Origin: Euglena gracilis
Lineage: Eukaryota; Euglenida; Euglenophyceae; Euglenales
Length of the DNA: 64,000 nt
Direction: 5' to 3'
Assembly (NCBI GenBank): GCA_039621445.1
Contig: CP154954.1
Span: 64,562,891-64,626,890 of the forward strand
The translations under genes were made by a program, and so were the position numbers. Shown here in pieces: positions 39,710 to 50,501 of the stretch; position 1 is the stretch's first letter, and the number at the start of each line of letters is the position of its first letter. Below the pieces are notes generated by a model that had not been told where the DNA came from, did not search any database, and saw only the letters and a list, made by a program, of their open reading frames with translations.

Positions 39710-39811
39710 CTGCTCAAACTCTTGTCGTAGCTGGCCCTCCCTCTCTTGCTGTCGCTGCTGCTGGAGGCGCCTGTCCCGAGCCAGATCGGCCCGCATAGCG
39801 TCCAGCTTCTG
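39710..39811 (-). CDS. Candidate coiled-coil exon
   Basis: Acceptor GCACTGCTCGCAAACAG, then 102 nt (34 codons, phase 0) reading QKLDAMRADLARDRRLQQQR and QQEREGQLRQEFEQ, a clear charged coiled coil. The best exon end is followed by GCATGC, a GC rather than GT donor. Fits the row of exons on the minus strand. Confidence 0.45.
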
Positions 39812-40009
39812 CTGTTTGCGAGCAGTGCACCACCGATATTACGCAAAAGTGCAGACATGAAGGGAGGTTGCACAAAATGCATGTGCGCATGGAAACATAA
39901 ATGAAAAGATTGTTGCCGTCACAATTTTTTTTTATCTGCCCCTTGGATTCAACCCCAATTCCCGGCGAGGAAACGGGGATGAAAAAAGGTCAGGGGTAGG
40001 GATGCAGGG

Positions 40010-40085
40010 TGTTAGGGTTCAAATAGCTTAGGGTTTAGGGTGACAATATGGTTTTGGGGTAAGGTCAGTGGTTAGGTTGGTTGGT
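40010..40085 (+). repeat. Degenerate telomere-like repeats
   Basis: GTTAGGGTT, TTAGGGTTTAGGGT and GTGGTTAGG occur within 75 bases, loosely spaced. Interstitial and worn. Confidence 0.4.
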
Positions 40086-40254
40086 TCATTATCAGAAGGA
40101 AAAGGGTTGCAGCTAGCACCCTCAATTCTTGGTCAAGCTTGTATCAATCAGGGGGGGGGGTCCTTTTGCAACATAGATGTAAGTTTTGAGCTGTTATTCA
40201 TAATTTTTACAGCAAAAAGGTCCAAAAGCATGATTTTTGTAATTTTGGGAATAT

Positions 40255-40320
40255 GCGAAATTTGCTGAATTTTGGGAATATTTTGGGAATATTATTTGGG
40301 AATATTTTGGGACTAAAAAG
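40255..40320 (+). repeat. TTTTGGGAATA short tandem repeat
   Basis: Four or five imperfect copies of an 11-13-base unit. Confidence 0.6.
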
Positions 40321-40995
40321 AAACAAAAACTTTGGAATCAGGTACAATGATCCAGGATGCGAAAATTTTCTAAGTCTAAATTATTTCCAGCAGAAATCGG
40401 GAAAAGCCCTTTTAAAAAAAAGACCCAGAAATTGCCGAATTTTGTCAAAATTTGCAAATTTTGGTGAACTTTGGCAAATTTGCAGCAAAATAACAAAAAA
40501 AAGCATCTGGGTTCCCTTGGGAAACATCCAAGGAATACTCGGTTTGCTTTCCATCTCAGGTTCATGCGAAAAATTGCGGAAAAAGGGAAAAAAATTGCGG
40601 AAAATTGCAGAAATTGCGGGAAAATGCGGAGGAGATTGGGAAAGAATTGCGGATATATTGATTCCCCAAGGCAAATTCAGATCATTTTCATGAATTGGGG
40701 AGATCTCAAATCCAAAACATTTGTCTGCATGTCACACATGACGTCATACCAGTGTGTTGAAGTTGATCCCCAACAACCAACCATGACATCCGTGTCGATG
40801 TTTTTAACCACAAAACAAAGTACCTCGCGCGCGCCGGAGGCGACCGGACCCAAAGAAACGTCACCATCGGTGAGTTGGAAGAGGGGCGGAGCCGACCGGT
40901 CGGAGAAAACACACCAGAGAGAAAAGTTCCTTGCTAGGGCCAGCTGCGGTGCGGTCAGCCAAAACGAACCCCCCCGTCCCCAGCCGGCGCACTGC

Positions 40996-41123
40996 CTGCG
41001 GCGGAACTCCACCGCCTCCCCCATCGGGTCCAGGTGGTCATGCTGCGCCGCCTGCAGCTCCGAGACGTTGTGGTCCCCCCGGGCCAGGTCCCCCGGGGGC
41101 GCCGTTATCTCCCCCGCCGGTTG
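40996..41123 (-). CDS. Candidate exon of second host gene
   Basis: A poly-C tract and CCGGAACCAG form the acceptor. The 128-nt reading is QPAGEITAPPGDLARGDHNV, then SELQAAQHDHLDPMGEAVEF and RRRQ, GC-rich in third positions. The likely end (CGCCGCAG) is followed by GCAGTG, again a GC-type donor. The pyrimidine tract is the G12-type run seen on the plus strand at about 41,132-41,149. Confidence 0.4.
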
Positions 41124-41349
41124 CTGGTTCCGGGGGGGGGGGGGGGGGGACAATGAAGACAATGGGAAGAAAAAGGGGGGGAAGAGTGACCAAAACAGCG
41201 TCAGGCTGTCTGGATGCATTATGTTGTCAGGGATGGGCAGCATCTTATTCCACAAAGACAGGAGAACTTTTGCACCGTACAATATGTTTCACACACCTCA
41301 GTGCTGAGACAAAAAAGCGCAGAACAGATATTCCGCAAAAAATGGGCTG

Positions 41350-41460
41350 CCAATTGGGCTAGCAGCACCCCCTGGGGAAGGGGGAATGCTGCTGCGGCTG
41401 TGCTGGGCCGAAATCTCCCCCGGAGAGTCTGCAAAACCTTAAAGAGTTGCGTGATAGTCA
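41350..41460 (+). repeat. Short dispersed repeat, copy 1
   Basis: GGGCTAGCAGCACCCCCTGGGG and AGAGTCTGCAAAACCTTAAAG resemble 45,645-45,765 (CAGCAGCACCCCCTGGGG and GGGTCTGCAAAGTCTTGTC). Confidence 0.45.
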
Positions 41461-41982
41461 CACAAATAAAGAACCCGCGCGTCACTAAGGATCTTCCGCT
41501 GATGGGTTCATCACCAGTATCAACATCGCAGTGTGTTGATTGTGTATGTTGTTTGTAAACAATGGCAGGAGCCTGCTCCATTATTTTGCCTTTGGCTTGC
41601 TTGGAGTTGGCAAGAGGCAACTACAGCCCAAGGCAATGCACTTCTGTAAGCCCAAGAGAGTTCAGTTCAGGCACTTCTGCAACTGCCATGAACCCAGGCC
41701 AGGAATGAGCTTTCTGACTCAGAGTTTGTGTTGCCTCAGAGTTTGCATACACACATGTGAAAATCCATGTCATAAACTTCACATCCTTGCTCAGAGGAGT
41801 TTCCTGCACCATTCCAAAATGTTTCGAAAATGTTGGATTTCTCCAACTTCTCAAACTTTTCTCCAACTTGCCAGAAATCAGCCAGCTATTCACATGTCTC
41901 CTTTTCCCATCGCAACAAAAGGTGCCATCTTGCAAAATGACAAATGCCAGCTTGAGGGTTTCCCAGCTGGGCGAGAACGCAC

Positions 41983-42134
41983 CTGCCCTCCAGTGCCAGT
42001 TGGGCCAGCTCCCACTCGATGGTGCGCTGCGCCAGCAGGTCATCTACGGTGGCGGTGGCGGCAGCCGGCGGCGGCTGGCGGTCGACGCTGCCCTTGCGAG
42101 CGGCGGGGGCGGGGGACGGCTTCAGCGTTGGCAT
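41983..42134 (-). CDS. Candidate exon of second host gene
   Basis: Ends with a textbook donor (GGCAG then GTGCGT, 41,977-41,982). The reading is MPTLKPSPAPAARKGSVDRQ, an Ala/Pro stretch, then TVDDLLAQRTIEWELAQLAL. GC-rich codons. The upstream limit is unclear: a possible acceptor (CCCCACTCCAG) lies at about 42,158, but the frame is stopped soon after it, so the exon may start later or at this Met. Confidence 0.45.
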
Positions 42135-42589
42135 TGGAGACGGGAGCCGAGGTCACAGCTGGAGTGGGGTGCCCAGGCTCCCGCCCCACAGATGCCTTTT
42201 TCAGCTTTTGGGGAATGGATGAACTTCAAGGGGTGAAGGTCGGCCGCTTAAGACGCTTCGGTAAGACTTTAAAACGACGCTTGAGATGCTTTTGATGCAC
42301 GTGTGCAGAAAAAGAAGTGCCGATACTGAAACAACAACCTGCCCACGAGCCCTGGGACTTGCCTTTAGGTATGCTGCTGGTGTCCTCCACAGGAGGAGAC
42401 AATCATGCAGAGAAAAAGGTATATAAAAAAAGACGCTACGCCAAACTAGAGTGCAGGCGGGTCGGTAGGCGCCAGGCTCAAGGCCAGTGCTGGGGACGGT
42501 CGGGGACGTGATTCTGATGCGTGCCTTCGGCGGTCGCACCGCCCTGCCGCCGCCGCCCGCCGCTGGCGCGCCCCTCTTCCCCGCGGTGG

Positions 42590-42672
42590 GGGACGAGGGG
42601 GGGGGGGGGGCGGGGGGGGGGGTGGCGCGCCCCGGCGTGGGGGAAGGGGGGGGGGGGGGGGGGGGGGGGGCC
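42590..42672. repeat. Long G homopolymer runs
   Basis: G13, G10 and G24-like runs separated by single C or GTGGCGCGCC. Possible G-quadruplex; reads as poly-Pro on the minus strand, which is not taken as coding. Confidence 0.8.
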
Positions 42673-43206
42673 GATCCCCACCGGTCAGTTGGCAGTGGGC
42701 CCCAAGGGCGGAAAATGAAAGCCAGTGCCTCAGACCCGCGTTGGGATGGGAGGGAGGGTCAGGTTGCAGCATTGTCAGGCAGCGTTGACCAGTGATGTGG
42801 GGGTTTATTGGCTCAAGGGAAAAACAAAAAACCGTAATCGATGGCACTCCTCTTTTCCCTCTGTCGTGACCGAAACTTTGTGGGATTGAACCTCCCAAAG
42901 ACAAAGAATGTGTGTCAAGTCCATGCCAAAAACTTTTTGTTCAGGGTTGTAACATCAAATGCTTTTGCAGATTCTTCCTCAGACCAAATCGTCATGAAGA
43001 TGGAATCATGATCATGGTTAAAACCAAACAAAGATTTATATATAAGGTTACGGGATGGACATACGGACGTCAGCCCCATGGTCCTCCTCTGTGGGTGATG
43101 CACGGCCCGCATTTCCCACGGCCAGGTCCCTGCCCTGCAATTTCGTTGCCTGCAGAATGGGTGCCATTACCCAGAACAGAACGGAACTCTTGTTTCCTTG
43201 GACTCT

Positions 43207-43292
43207 CGGAGGAGGAGGAGGAGGAAGAGGAGGAGGCGGCGGCGGCGGCGGTGGCGGCGGCGGCGGCGCAGGAGGAGGAGGAGGGGGGGGAG
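43207..43292 (+). repeat. GGA/GGC trinucleotide microsatellite
   Basis: GGAGGAGGAGGAGGAAGAGG followed by GGC repeats and again GGA. Open frames across it are repeat artefacts. Confidence 0.9.
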
Positions 43293-43424
43293 CCACCTCA
43301 CTGAGAGACAGGCCAAAAAAAAGGTCCAAAATTCATGCGACTCAGAAATTTTTTTGACAATTTGAAAATCTCCTGTCTTCAGGCAGTGCCTGATTGCCAA
43401 ACATAAAATAAAATTTATATATTT

Positions 43425-43476
43425 GTTGTTTTACTAATCCAACATTATTTAAAAATAATGCTGGATTAAAATGAAA
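43425..43476. repeat. Short inverted repeat
   Basis: TAATCCAACATTATTT and AAATAATGCTGGATTA face each other with almost no spacer. Confidence 0.6.
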
Positions 43477-44089
43477 AATAAAGATGCTTGTTGATGAGGA
43501 GGGAGCCACACATTTACATCACGCAGGGGCTTTCCTAATTTGTGTCGATTTTGAAAGCATGAACTTGTTGCAACTCTTTCCCAACTTGCTGACGGCGGAT
43601 GTGGCAAAACGCAGGGAAATATGGGAGACTGCAAAGGGTCGGACAAAGAATGCCCACCCCACAAGAATATCAAAAAGCAGGTTTGACGGCCCAAATTTCA
43701 GCAAATATATTTTTGGATGTATCTGTCTCATGGGGTTACCCAATGGAATCACTCACGATCATCTGATTGATTCATGATTTTTCACAACCTTATGCATTTT
43801 ACTCGGTACTGAGCAACATTTTCCCATTATATACCGATCCAAAGCTTGTGGCGAGCTTGAGACGAGGCAGCCATGAAATCTGTAATCAAAACGCTTCAAT
43901 TTGACATCAATTATTTTGTAGTGCTTTCTTTACATCAATTCTTTGCCAGGGTTGGTTACACCCCACTCACAAAATATTTCATTTTTCGTTCCCAAAAGGG
44001 ACCCTGCTGCCATGGAGGAGAAACCCTCAGAGAAACATGCCCAAAAAGAGTGTTAATTGTGAGACGTGGTTGGCAGAAATCGAATCAAC

Positions 44090-44499
44090 CTGTAAACCCC
44101 CCCCCCTAATAAGTGCACGGGTGCGCGCATTTTAAGGACGTAGTTTCGGACCCCAAGGGGTGCGCACTTATTAGGGCAGTGCGCACTTTTTAGGGCAAAG
44201 CCGAAAGTACTCACGTTTCCCCCACTCTTTTTCAATTTTCCCCCTGTTTTGTAATTTCAAGCTATGAGTCAAGTGATTACGTGCCAAATTTGGGCTTGGA
44301 TGATGTACATATTTGGTTTGAGAAGGACGATTCTGAGAATTGTGTGTGATTTCCGACCTGAGATGTGACCGGGATTTTTCCTTTGGGGGGGTGCGCACTT
44401 TTTAGGGAGGTGGTTTCAGCCCCTTGGGGGGTGCGCACTTATTAGGGCACTGCGCACAATTAGGGCACTGCGCACTTATTAGGGGGGGGGGGTTTACAG
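44090..44499 (+). mobile_element. Fold-back element with subterminal repeats
   Basis: Terminal inverted repeats CTGTAAACCCCCCCCC plus TAATAAGTGC (left) match the right end at 44,471-44,499. Inside, the word TGCGCACTT(A/T)TTAGGG(C/G) occurs at least six times, in clusters at both ends. No target duplication was recognised. No coding capacity. Confidence 0.6.
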
Positions 44500-45001
44500 C
44501 AGTATGGTTATCACAGAAATTCATTTAAACAAACGGAAATAGTTGTTTTCCCCCCAAAAGTTAAACCACCTGCATATTTCAAACCCCCGTTCCAGATTAC
44601 CTGAAACGTTGTATTGAAAAGAATTGACAACAAAATTGAAAGTGCGCACAATCGGAAAACTTGCTGGCCTGAGGAGGACACTTGGGTGCCAACGTCGAAT
44701 TTTGTTGGATTTATCCAACAAAGCTGAAACCTGTGGATTGAGAAACACAACATAGATGTGTCCAAAACACTTTTTGAAAAGCACTTTTTTGCCAACCCTG
44801 CCAGGGGTCGGCAAAAAAGCTACTGAAGTGACCCTGGACAAAAGACGAAAAAAATTTGGCCATTCCAATCAGTCACTCAGAAAAAACCAGTCAGTCACCA
44901 CCCCTCTCCCCTGGGCCTGGGGGAGGGGGGGCGCGAGTGACCAATTGATTGCATGGTGAGGGTCATACATCTCGTTCAGGACTCCGGGGGGGGGTTGCTG
45001 G

Positions 45002-45370
45002 CACGCTATTGCTTAAAGACCCGGGGGGGGTCCACTGGCTAGCCATTTTGCTAGACACTGGGAAAAAATTAAATGGACTTGCTAGACCCCCCCCGGGGGG
45101 GGGACTGGGGAAAAAATTTTCTTCCGGCGCTGCACGCCAAGGTGGAAATGACGGTTTTTGTTGCATTTTTGGCTGATTTTGCTCCAAAAAAAAATCCAAA
45201 ATGGCCAAAAATGAAATTTCGGCGTTTCGCGCCGGTCACCTGGAAAAAAATTTTGCATTAGCTAGTCCTCCCAGCAGACCCCCTGGGGGTCTAGCAGAAT
45301 TTTTGCAAGCCAAATTTGGACTATCTGCAGTCCAGCACCCCCGGGGGGGTACTATGAACCCTTAAGACAG
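45002..45370 (+). mobile_element. hAT-type MITE (dispersed family, copy 2), 369 bp
   Basis: Perfect 8-bp target duplication GTTGCTGG (44,994-45,001 and 45,371-45,378). The left end CACGCTATTGCTTAAAGAC parallels that of copy 3. Contains CCGGCGCTGCACGCC and GGCGTTTCGCGCCGGTCAC palindromes. The terminal repeats are degenerate. Confidence 0.75.
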
Positions 45371-45644
45371 GTTGCTGGATGAGGGCTAGAAATTTTGGCT
45401 GGCTGGCTAGGAAGCCCGCCCCAGGGAGGGACTGGCCACGGCTGTCCCTGAGCTGGGCCAGGCTGGTCCAAAATCGTACTATTGCCCCCAAAATGGCCTG
45501 CAAAACACAACTTTGAAAAAAAATGAGCAACTGAACCCCCCGCTCCAAAAAAACCCCCAAAAGCCCCCCAAAACACCATTTTGGCACATATTCTACTTCA
45601 AAGATTTCTCAAGGGTTTCAAAGGGACTCAACAAAAAAGCTGCT

Positions 45645-45770
45645 GGCTGGGCCAGCAGCACCCCCTGGGGTGGGGGGGGGGGCTACTCCTTGCTGGGCCA
45701 CACTCGGAGCTTGTTGCAGCAGCCTCGCCCGAAGGGGGGAGGGTCTGCAAAGTCTTGTCTCAAAGAGATG
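45645..45770 (+). repeat. Short dispersed repeat, copy 2
   Basis: Partner of 41,350-41,460, with a G11 run inserted. Confidence 0.45.
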
Positions 45771-45807
45771 TATGGTCCACGATGGGGGGTGGGGGCGACA
45801 ACGGCAC

Positions 45808-45969
45808 GGCCCTGCTGGCAGCTCGAGCTTCGCGGCGCCGGCGCTTCTCTGCCTCCGCTTCCTGCCGTTGCTGCTCCTCCTCCGCCTCCCGCCGCAGCTG
45901 CTCTGGCGTCTTCTCCAACGCAAAAGCGCTGGCCAACAACTCCATTGGCTGCTCTGTGCAGGTTGATGG
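45808..45969 (-). CDS. Candidate coiled-coil exon
   Basis: Acceptor CACACTGTCGCTGCAG, then 162 nt (54 codons, phase 0) reading PSTCTEQPMELLASAFALEK, TPEQLRREAEEEQQRQEAEA and EKRRRREARAASRA; the GTGCCG donor is weak. Glu/Arg/Gln-rich heptads indicate a coiled coil. It is directly next to the giant GTGTG/poly-G tract. Confidence 0.5.
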
Positions 45970-46016
45970 CTGCAGCGACAGTGTGTGTGTGACTTGTGCG
46001 GTTTGTGGGGGGTGTT

Positions 46017-46109
46017 GGTGGTGTGGTGTGGTGTGGTGTGGTGTGGTGTGGTGTGGTGTGGTGTGGTGTGGTGTGGTGTGGTGTGGTGGGGGGTGGTGTG
46101 GTGTGGGGT

Positions 46110-46175
<66 letters not shown>

Positions 46176-46276
46176 GGTGTGGTGTGGTGTGGTGTGGTGT
46201 GGTGTGGTGTGGTGTGGTGTGGTGTGGTGTGGTGTGGTGTGGTGTGGTGTGGTGTGGTGTGGTGTGGTGTGGTGTG
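46017..46276. repeat. GTGTG pentamer array interrupted by a 65-nt G run
   Basis: GGTGT units run from 46,017 to about 46,108 and 46,175 to 46,276. Between them is an unbroken run of G from 46,110 to 46,174. Long Trp/Cys/Gly or Thr/His/Pro open frames across this are repeat artefacts. Confidence 0.95.
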
Positions 46277-46312
46277 TTGTGTTGAGTTGTGCTGTGCTGT
46301 GTGTGCACGTGA

Positions 46313-46362
46313 ATGAGTGAGTGAGTGAGTGAGTGAATGGGTGTGTGAGTGAGTGAGCGAGT
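46313..46362. repeat. TGAG tetranucleotide repeat
   Basis: About 12 imperfect GAGT units. Confidence 0.85.
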
Positions 46363-46654
46363 GAGTGACACCTTCGAAGGGGGCCCAGTCCGAAAGGTCA
46401 AAAATAAACTTTTGCGCATTGTTCCAGAAAAAACAATCCTGTCTTGACAGGAGGGGGGTCCAGCTGAATGGCTTTTCCAAAGGCGTCACTCCCTCATTCT
46501 ACAGTGAAGAGCGTTAATACTTTTGGGGTCCCTGATGAACCCCCCACCACTGGCCCGGGTCCCAAAGAAAAGTATTTTAGAAGTAGGACGTGAATTGGAT
46601 GAAATGATCTGACATGTGCTGAAGCAAAAATAAACAGTCTCCAGGTCTCGCACT

Positions 46655-47080
46655 TAACAGGTAAAGCCCCCAAATATAAAGCCCCACCTTGGGATTTGAT
46701 TTTGTCACCGAGTGTAACCCCCCCTCAATATAAAGCCTCCCCAACGGCACCGTTCAGGGAAAAGCATCAGGTTTTGGGCGGATAATACCGTTTTCCACAA
46801 CTGATCGCTTTTGGGCGAAAATTGGGCATTTATAGCGGGAAAGTTGGAGGCACAAAAGAGTATTTCAGGACTTCCCCCTCCCCCGGAGCTTGGCCCGGGC
46901 CATATTGAAGGTAAGGTCAGGGGGGCCAACCTTAGGGGGGGCCAAATTTGCATGTCAAGAATTTCGGCGGCCATATGCAAAAGGCCGAAGGCCAACTTTA
47001 GGGGGGCCAAGTTTGCTTGTAAGGAGGAGGGAGGCCAAGCGCCTGGGGGGGGGGGGTGTAAAATGGGAATTTGCAGTTGA
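46655..47080. repeat. Dispersed repeat with ATATAAAGCC boxes, copy 1
   Basis: CCCCCAAATATAAAGCCCC and CAATATAAAGCC(T/C)(C/T)CC flank GAGTGTAA; the same layout occurs at 48,842-49,165. Each is followed by a degraded 300-bp body. The ATATAAAGC boxes could act as TATA-like elements but are part of the repeat. Confidence 0.5.
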
Positions 47081-47110
47081 ATGCAGCGAAAATACACATC
47101 CAAATTGACA

Positions 47111-47142
47111 GGTTTGTGATGTATTTATGCATCACAAACCAT
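47111..47142. repeat. Short hairpin
   Basis: GGTTTGTGATG, an AT-rich 8-base loop, then GCATCACAAACC. Confidence 0.6.
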
Positions 47143-47415
47143 TAACAAATCATTAAAATGGTCAATTTGCACAACAGGTGGCAGTCCTCGAGTTCTTTAT
47201 TTCCTCTATCACCACCCATGGCAGAGTTTGCTAGCACTGCATTTTTACTATGTTCCATACATATAATAACGTACATAATAACACATAGAATACTATGGGC
47301 AGATAGATTGGCATAATACTTATATATGATATGACGATGTTACAATGGATTCAGACTGGAAGGAGGGCCATGAAGAAACAAATTCTGGGAATCTGCATAA
47401 TGCCCATAAAATCAC

Positions 47416-47486
47416 TTGGTTTGTGGGGGGAGGCGAATGGTGGTCAGCACAGGGTGGTTGGCCATGGGGCGACACTGCGGCGTGCG
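47416..47486 (-). CDS. Weak candidate exon
   Basis: Acceptor TTTTCCCTTCCTGGGGCAG and donor GTGATT bound 71 nt that can read RTPQCRPMANHPVLTTIRLP in one frame. Its phase does not follow from the exon at 48.4 kb, so it is uncertain. Confidence 0.2.
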
Positions 47487-48282
47487 CTGCCCCAGGAAGG
47501 GAAAATGTGGACAGCGGTTCGGAGATGGCCCGGCAGCATTCGTGGGCATGCTGCCATCTGGCGGTTGGGACACCATCAATAATTCTAAAAATGACGGTTG
47601 CTGTGGTGTGTCATATCCATTTTTTGGGGGGGGGGGGTCAAATGCAAAAGTGACGAAAACATGCGCAATCAAAAAAGTTAGCTCCTCACTCAAATAGATG
47701 TGCAGCATGCAGGTGGCCAGTGTCCACCTAAGCCCATGGATTCTGAAAATGGATTCTGAAAAGAAGACCATCCACACCACAAAATAAAATGCAACTTAGG
47801 AAATACAGCGAACTGTCTCCCCCCAAAGGCCCTAAATAGCAATTGCTCAGCGATGTTGGGGGGGGGGGGATGTTGGGTGGGAATAATCATTAAAGTATTA
47901 TGAGGGCCAGCTTAAATAACGTAAAAACACTCGTTCCGGGGCATGTATGGTTTGACCCGGTTCCCACACGTTTGGGCTGTTCAGGGTTATTTTCAGGGGG
48001 GGGTCAGGGTTGTCAGCGTTCTGCGGTCGTCGCACGTTTTGGTATCCAGTAAAGAATTAGGCCCGAGTTCGGACCAAGTTAGGGCGAAGTTAGACCCACA
48101 CAAAAGTTGGGCTAAAATTATGCAACTTTCACCCTAAATCGGGCCAATTTTGGGTCGGCCAATCCTAAACCTAATTCTATTGCGGAAAATAGCGGCAAAA
48201 TTCACCGAATATGGGGGGTTAACTAGGGGACACGGGACAGAAATTGAGGAAAGTGGGAACCGGATCAAACCATGCTCGCGCA

Positions 48283-48365
48283 TGGGTGTGCGTGTGTGCG
48301 TGCGTGCATATCTGAGTGCGTGCGTGCGTGCGTGAGTGCGTCTGTGTCTGCGTGTTGCATGTGTG
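48283..48365. repeat. TGCG/TG microsatellite
   Basis: GTGTGCGTGCGTGC-type repeats with imperfections. Confidence 0.85.
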
Positions 48366-48416
48366 CAAATGTGTTTGTACATGACAAGCAAATATATGTT
48401 TTACACAGACCAAAAC

Positions 48417-48487
48417 CTCGGCAACATGCCCTCCAGGCCCGCCAACACAATGCCAAACTGGTTGGACGCGTGCATGCCGGTGAAGAT
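48417..48487 (-). CDS. Exon of second host gene
   Basis: Acceptor TTCCACCCATCCCTTGTTGTTCAG is strong; the 71-nt exon reads IFTGMHASNQFGIVLAGLEG then MLP, ending AG before GTTTTG. It continues the phase of 48,631-48,688 exactly. No family recognised. Confidence 0.5.
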
Positions 48488-48630
48488 CTGAACAACAAGG
48501 GATGGGTGGAACGTCAAGAAACGGCCCTTCGCCCCCCATCGACACCGAGCAATGCGGTCCCTGGCAGCTGGCGAGGGTGGGTGGCGGTGAGCTCACACAA
48601 CTCTGGCGAACGGGTCAATGCGTCACTCAC

Positions 48631-48688
48631 CTCCCGGAAGAGCTGGGAGAGGCGAAGGGAGGCTTCCCATGGTTCTTGCAAGGCCATG
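48631..48688 (-). CDS. Exon of second host gene (possible first coding exon)
   Basis: Acceptor-like CTGGCTGGTCCCAG, then C plus MALQEPWEASLRLSQLFRE, and a perfect donor (GGGAG then GTGAGT, 48,625-48,630). The 143-bp intron to the next exon has canonical ends. The Met could be the start of the second gene if the upstream AG is not used as an acceptor. Confidence 0.5.
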
Positions 48689-48730
48689 CTGGGACCAGCC
48701 AGTGACCAGGATCGCATGCAGGGGCTGGGG

Positions 48731-48846
48731 TACACGCACACGCGCGCACACACAGACACGCACACATGCACACACGCACAAGCGCGCGCACACACACTCA
48801 TGCACGCACACCCACCCAGACACATACACCCACACACAAACACCAC
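48731..48846. repeat. CA-rich microsatellite
   Basis: CACACGCGCGCACACACA-type imperfect repeats, read as Cys/Val-rich open frames that are artefacts. Confidence 0.85.
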
Positions 48847-49165
48847 ACTGTATAAAACGCCCCCCAAATATAAAAACCCCCCGGGGGTTTGGTTTTGTTG
48901 CCTGAGTGTAAAGCTCCCCCTGTATAAAGCCCTCCGATGGTGCCATTTAGAAAACAAGCAAAAAAAAACCAGTTTTCACCAGAAATATTTATTCTTGCAC
49001 AAAATTGCACATTTTGGAGAAATAGGAGGGACACAAAAATATGTGGTATTTGACGGCAGTTGAAGGCCACCAAGGATAGGATAGGTCACAGAAAAAACTT
49101 TGGTCCGCATCCCCAACCCCCATATTTAAAACACAAAGTCTTGAAATCCTTCCCAAATATGAAGC
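48842..49165. repeat. Dispersed repeat with ATATAAA boxes, copy 2
   Basis: CCCCAAATATAAAAACCCC and TGTATAAAGCCCTCC flank GAGTGTAAAG, matching 46,655-47,080. Confidence 0.5.
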
Positions 49166-49203
49166 CAAGGGGGACCTTGTATTTTGGGGTAGCACAATGC
49201 ACA

Positions 49204-49735
<532 letters not shown>

Positions 49736-50061
49736 TGAGAAGGCCTGATTGGCACACGAGGGCCATAAAATGCCAAGGCGGTGGGATTCGCCAATGCAAT
49801 CTGTTGTTTGCCTCTGGGAACACACCCCACTGACCCTGTCCGGTGGGGATGGGGGAGATTGGGGGTACTAGGGGGAAGACGAATTGCAGTATCAAGACAA
49901 GCGCAGGGAGGTGTGCTGTGCAGAAGGACAAACACACACCAATGGTGTTGGAATGGTGTGTCATCAATAACCTGCCATCAACAAAAGCCACTGTCCCCAG
50001 TCAGAATTTGACAAATAATACCCCCCCAAGAGGAGAACATGACTGAACCTCGAATCTGAAC

Positions 50062-50493
50062 CAGGGCATTGCTTAAAGACCCCAGGGGGGGGGGGTCCAC
50101 TGGCTTGTCATTTCGCTATACACTGAAAAAAAGGGACCAGCTGGACCCGCCTCCTCACCGGGGGGGGGGGGACACCGATTGGAAATAAAATTCCTCCCGC
50201 ACTGCATGCCAAAGTGAGAATGAGGTTTTTAATGGGGTTTTTGGCTGGTTCTGTCCAAAAAAAAAACCAAAATTTTGTTCAAAAAGGGCATTTTTGGCAG
50301 TTTTGGGGGTCCAATAAATTTTTGGCACTTTGTGCCAGTCACTGCAGAAAAATTTCCACTAGCCCTGCTAACAGAGCCCCCCCCCCCCCAGGGGAGGGTC
50401 TACTAGAATTTCCATTAGCAAAATTTGGACTAGCTGCCGTCCAACCTCCCCCCCCCCAAGCGGAGGTACTGCGGACCCTCAAATAGTGGGCTG
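50062..50493 (+). mobile_element. hAT-type MITE (dispersed family, copy 3), 432 bp
   Basis: Perfect 8-bp target duplication ATCTGAAC (50,054-50,061 and 50,494-50,501). Left end CAGGGCATTGCTTAAAGACC; right end is an imperfect inverse ending GGGCTG. Body matches copies at 36.0 and 45.0 kb. Confidence 0.8.
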
Positions 50494-50501
50494 ATCTGAA
50501 C

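Noticed and set aside
45985-46320. Long Trp/Cys/Gly and Thr/His/Pro open frames
   Set aside because: They are readings of the GTGTG and poly-G microsatellite on both strands.
49770-49860. Exon reading [17 protein letters not shown]
   Set aside because: It has an AG upstream but no usable donor, and its phase relation to other exons is unknown.
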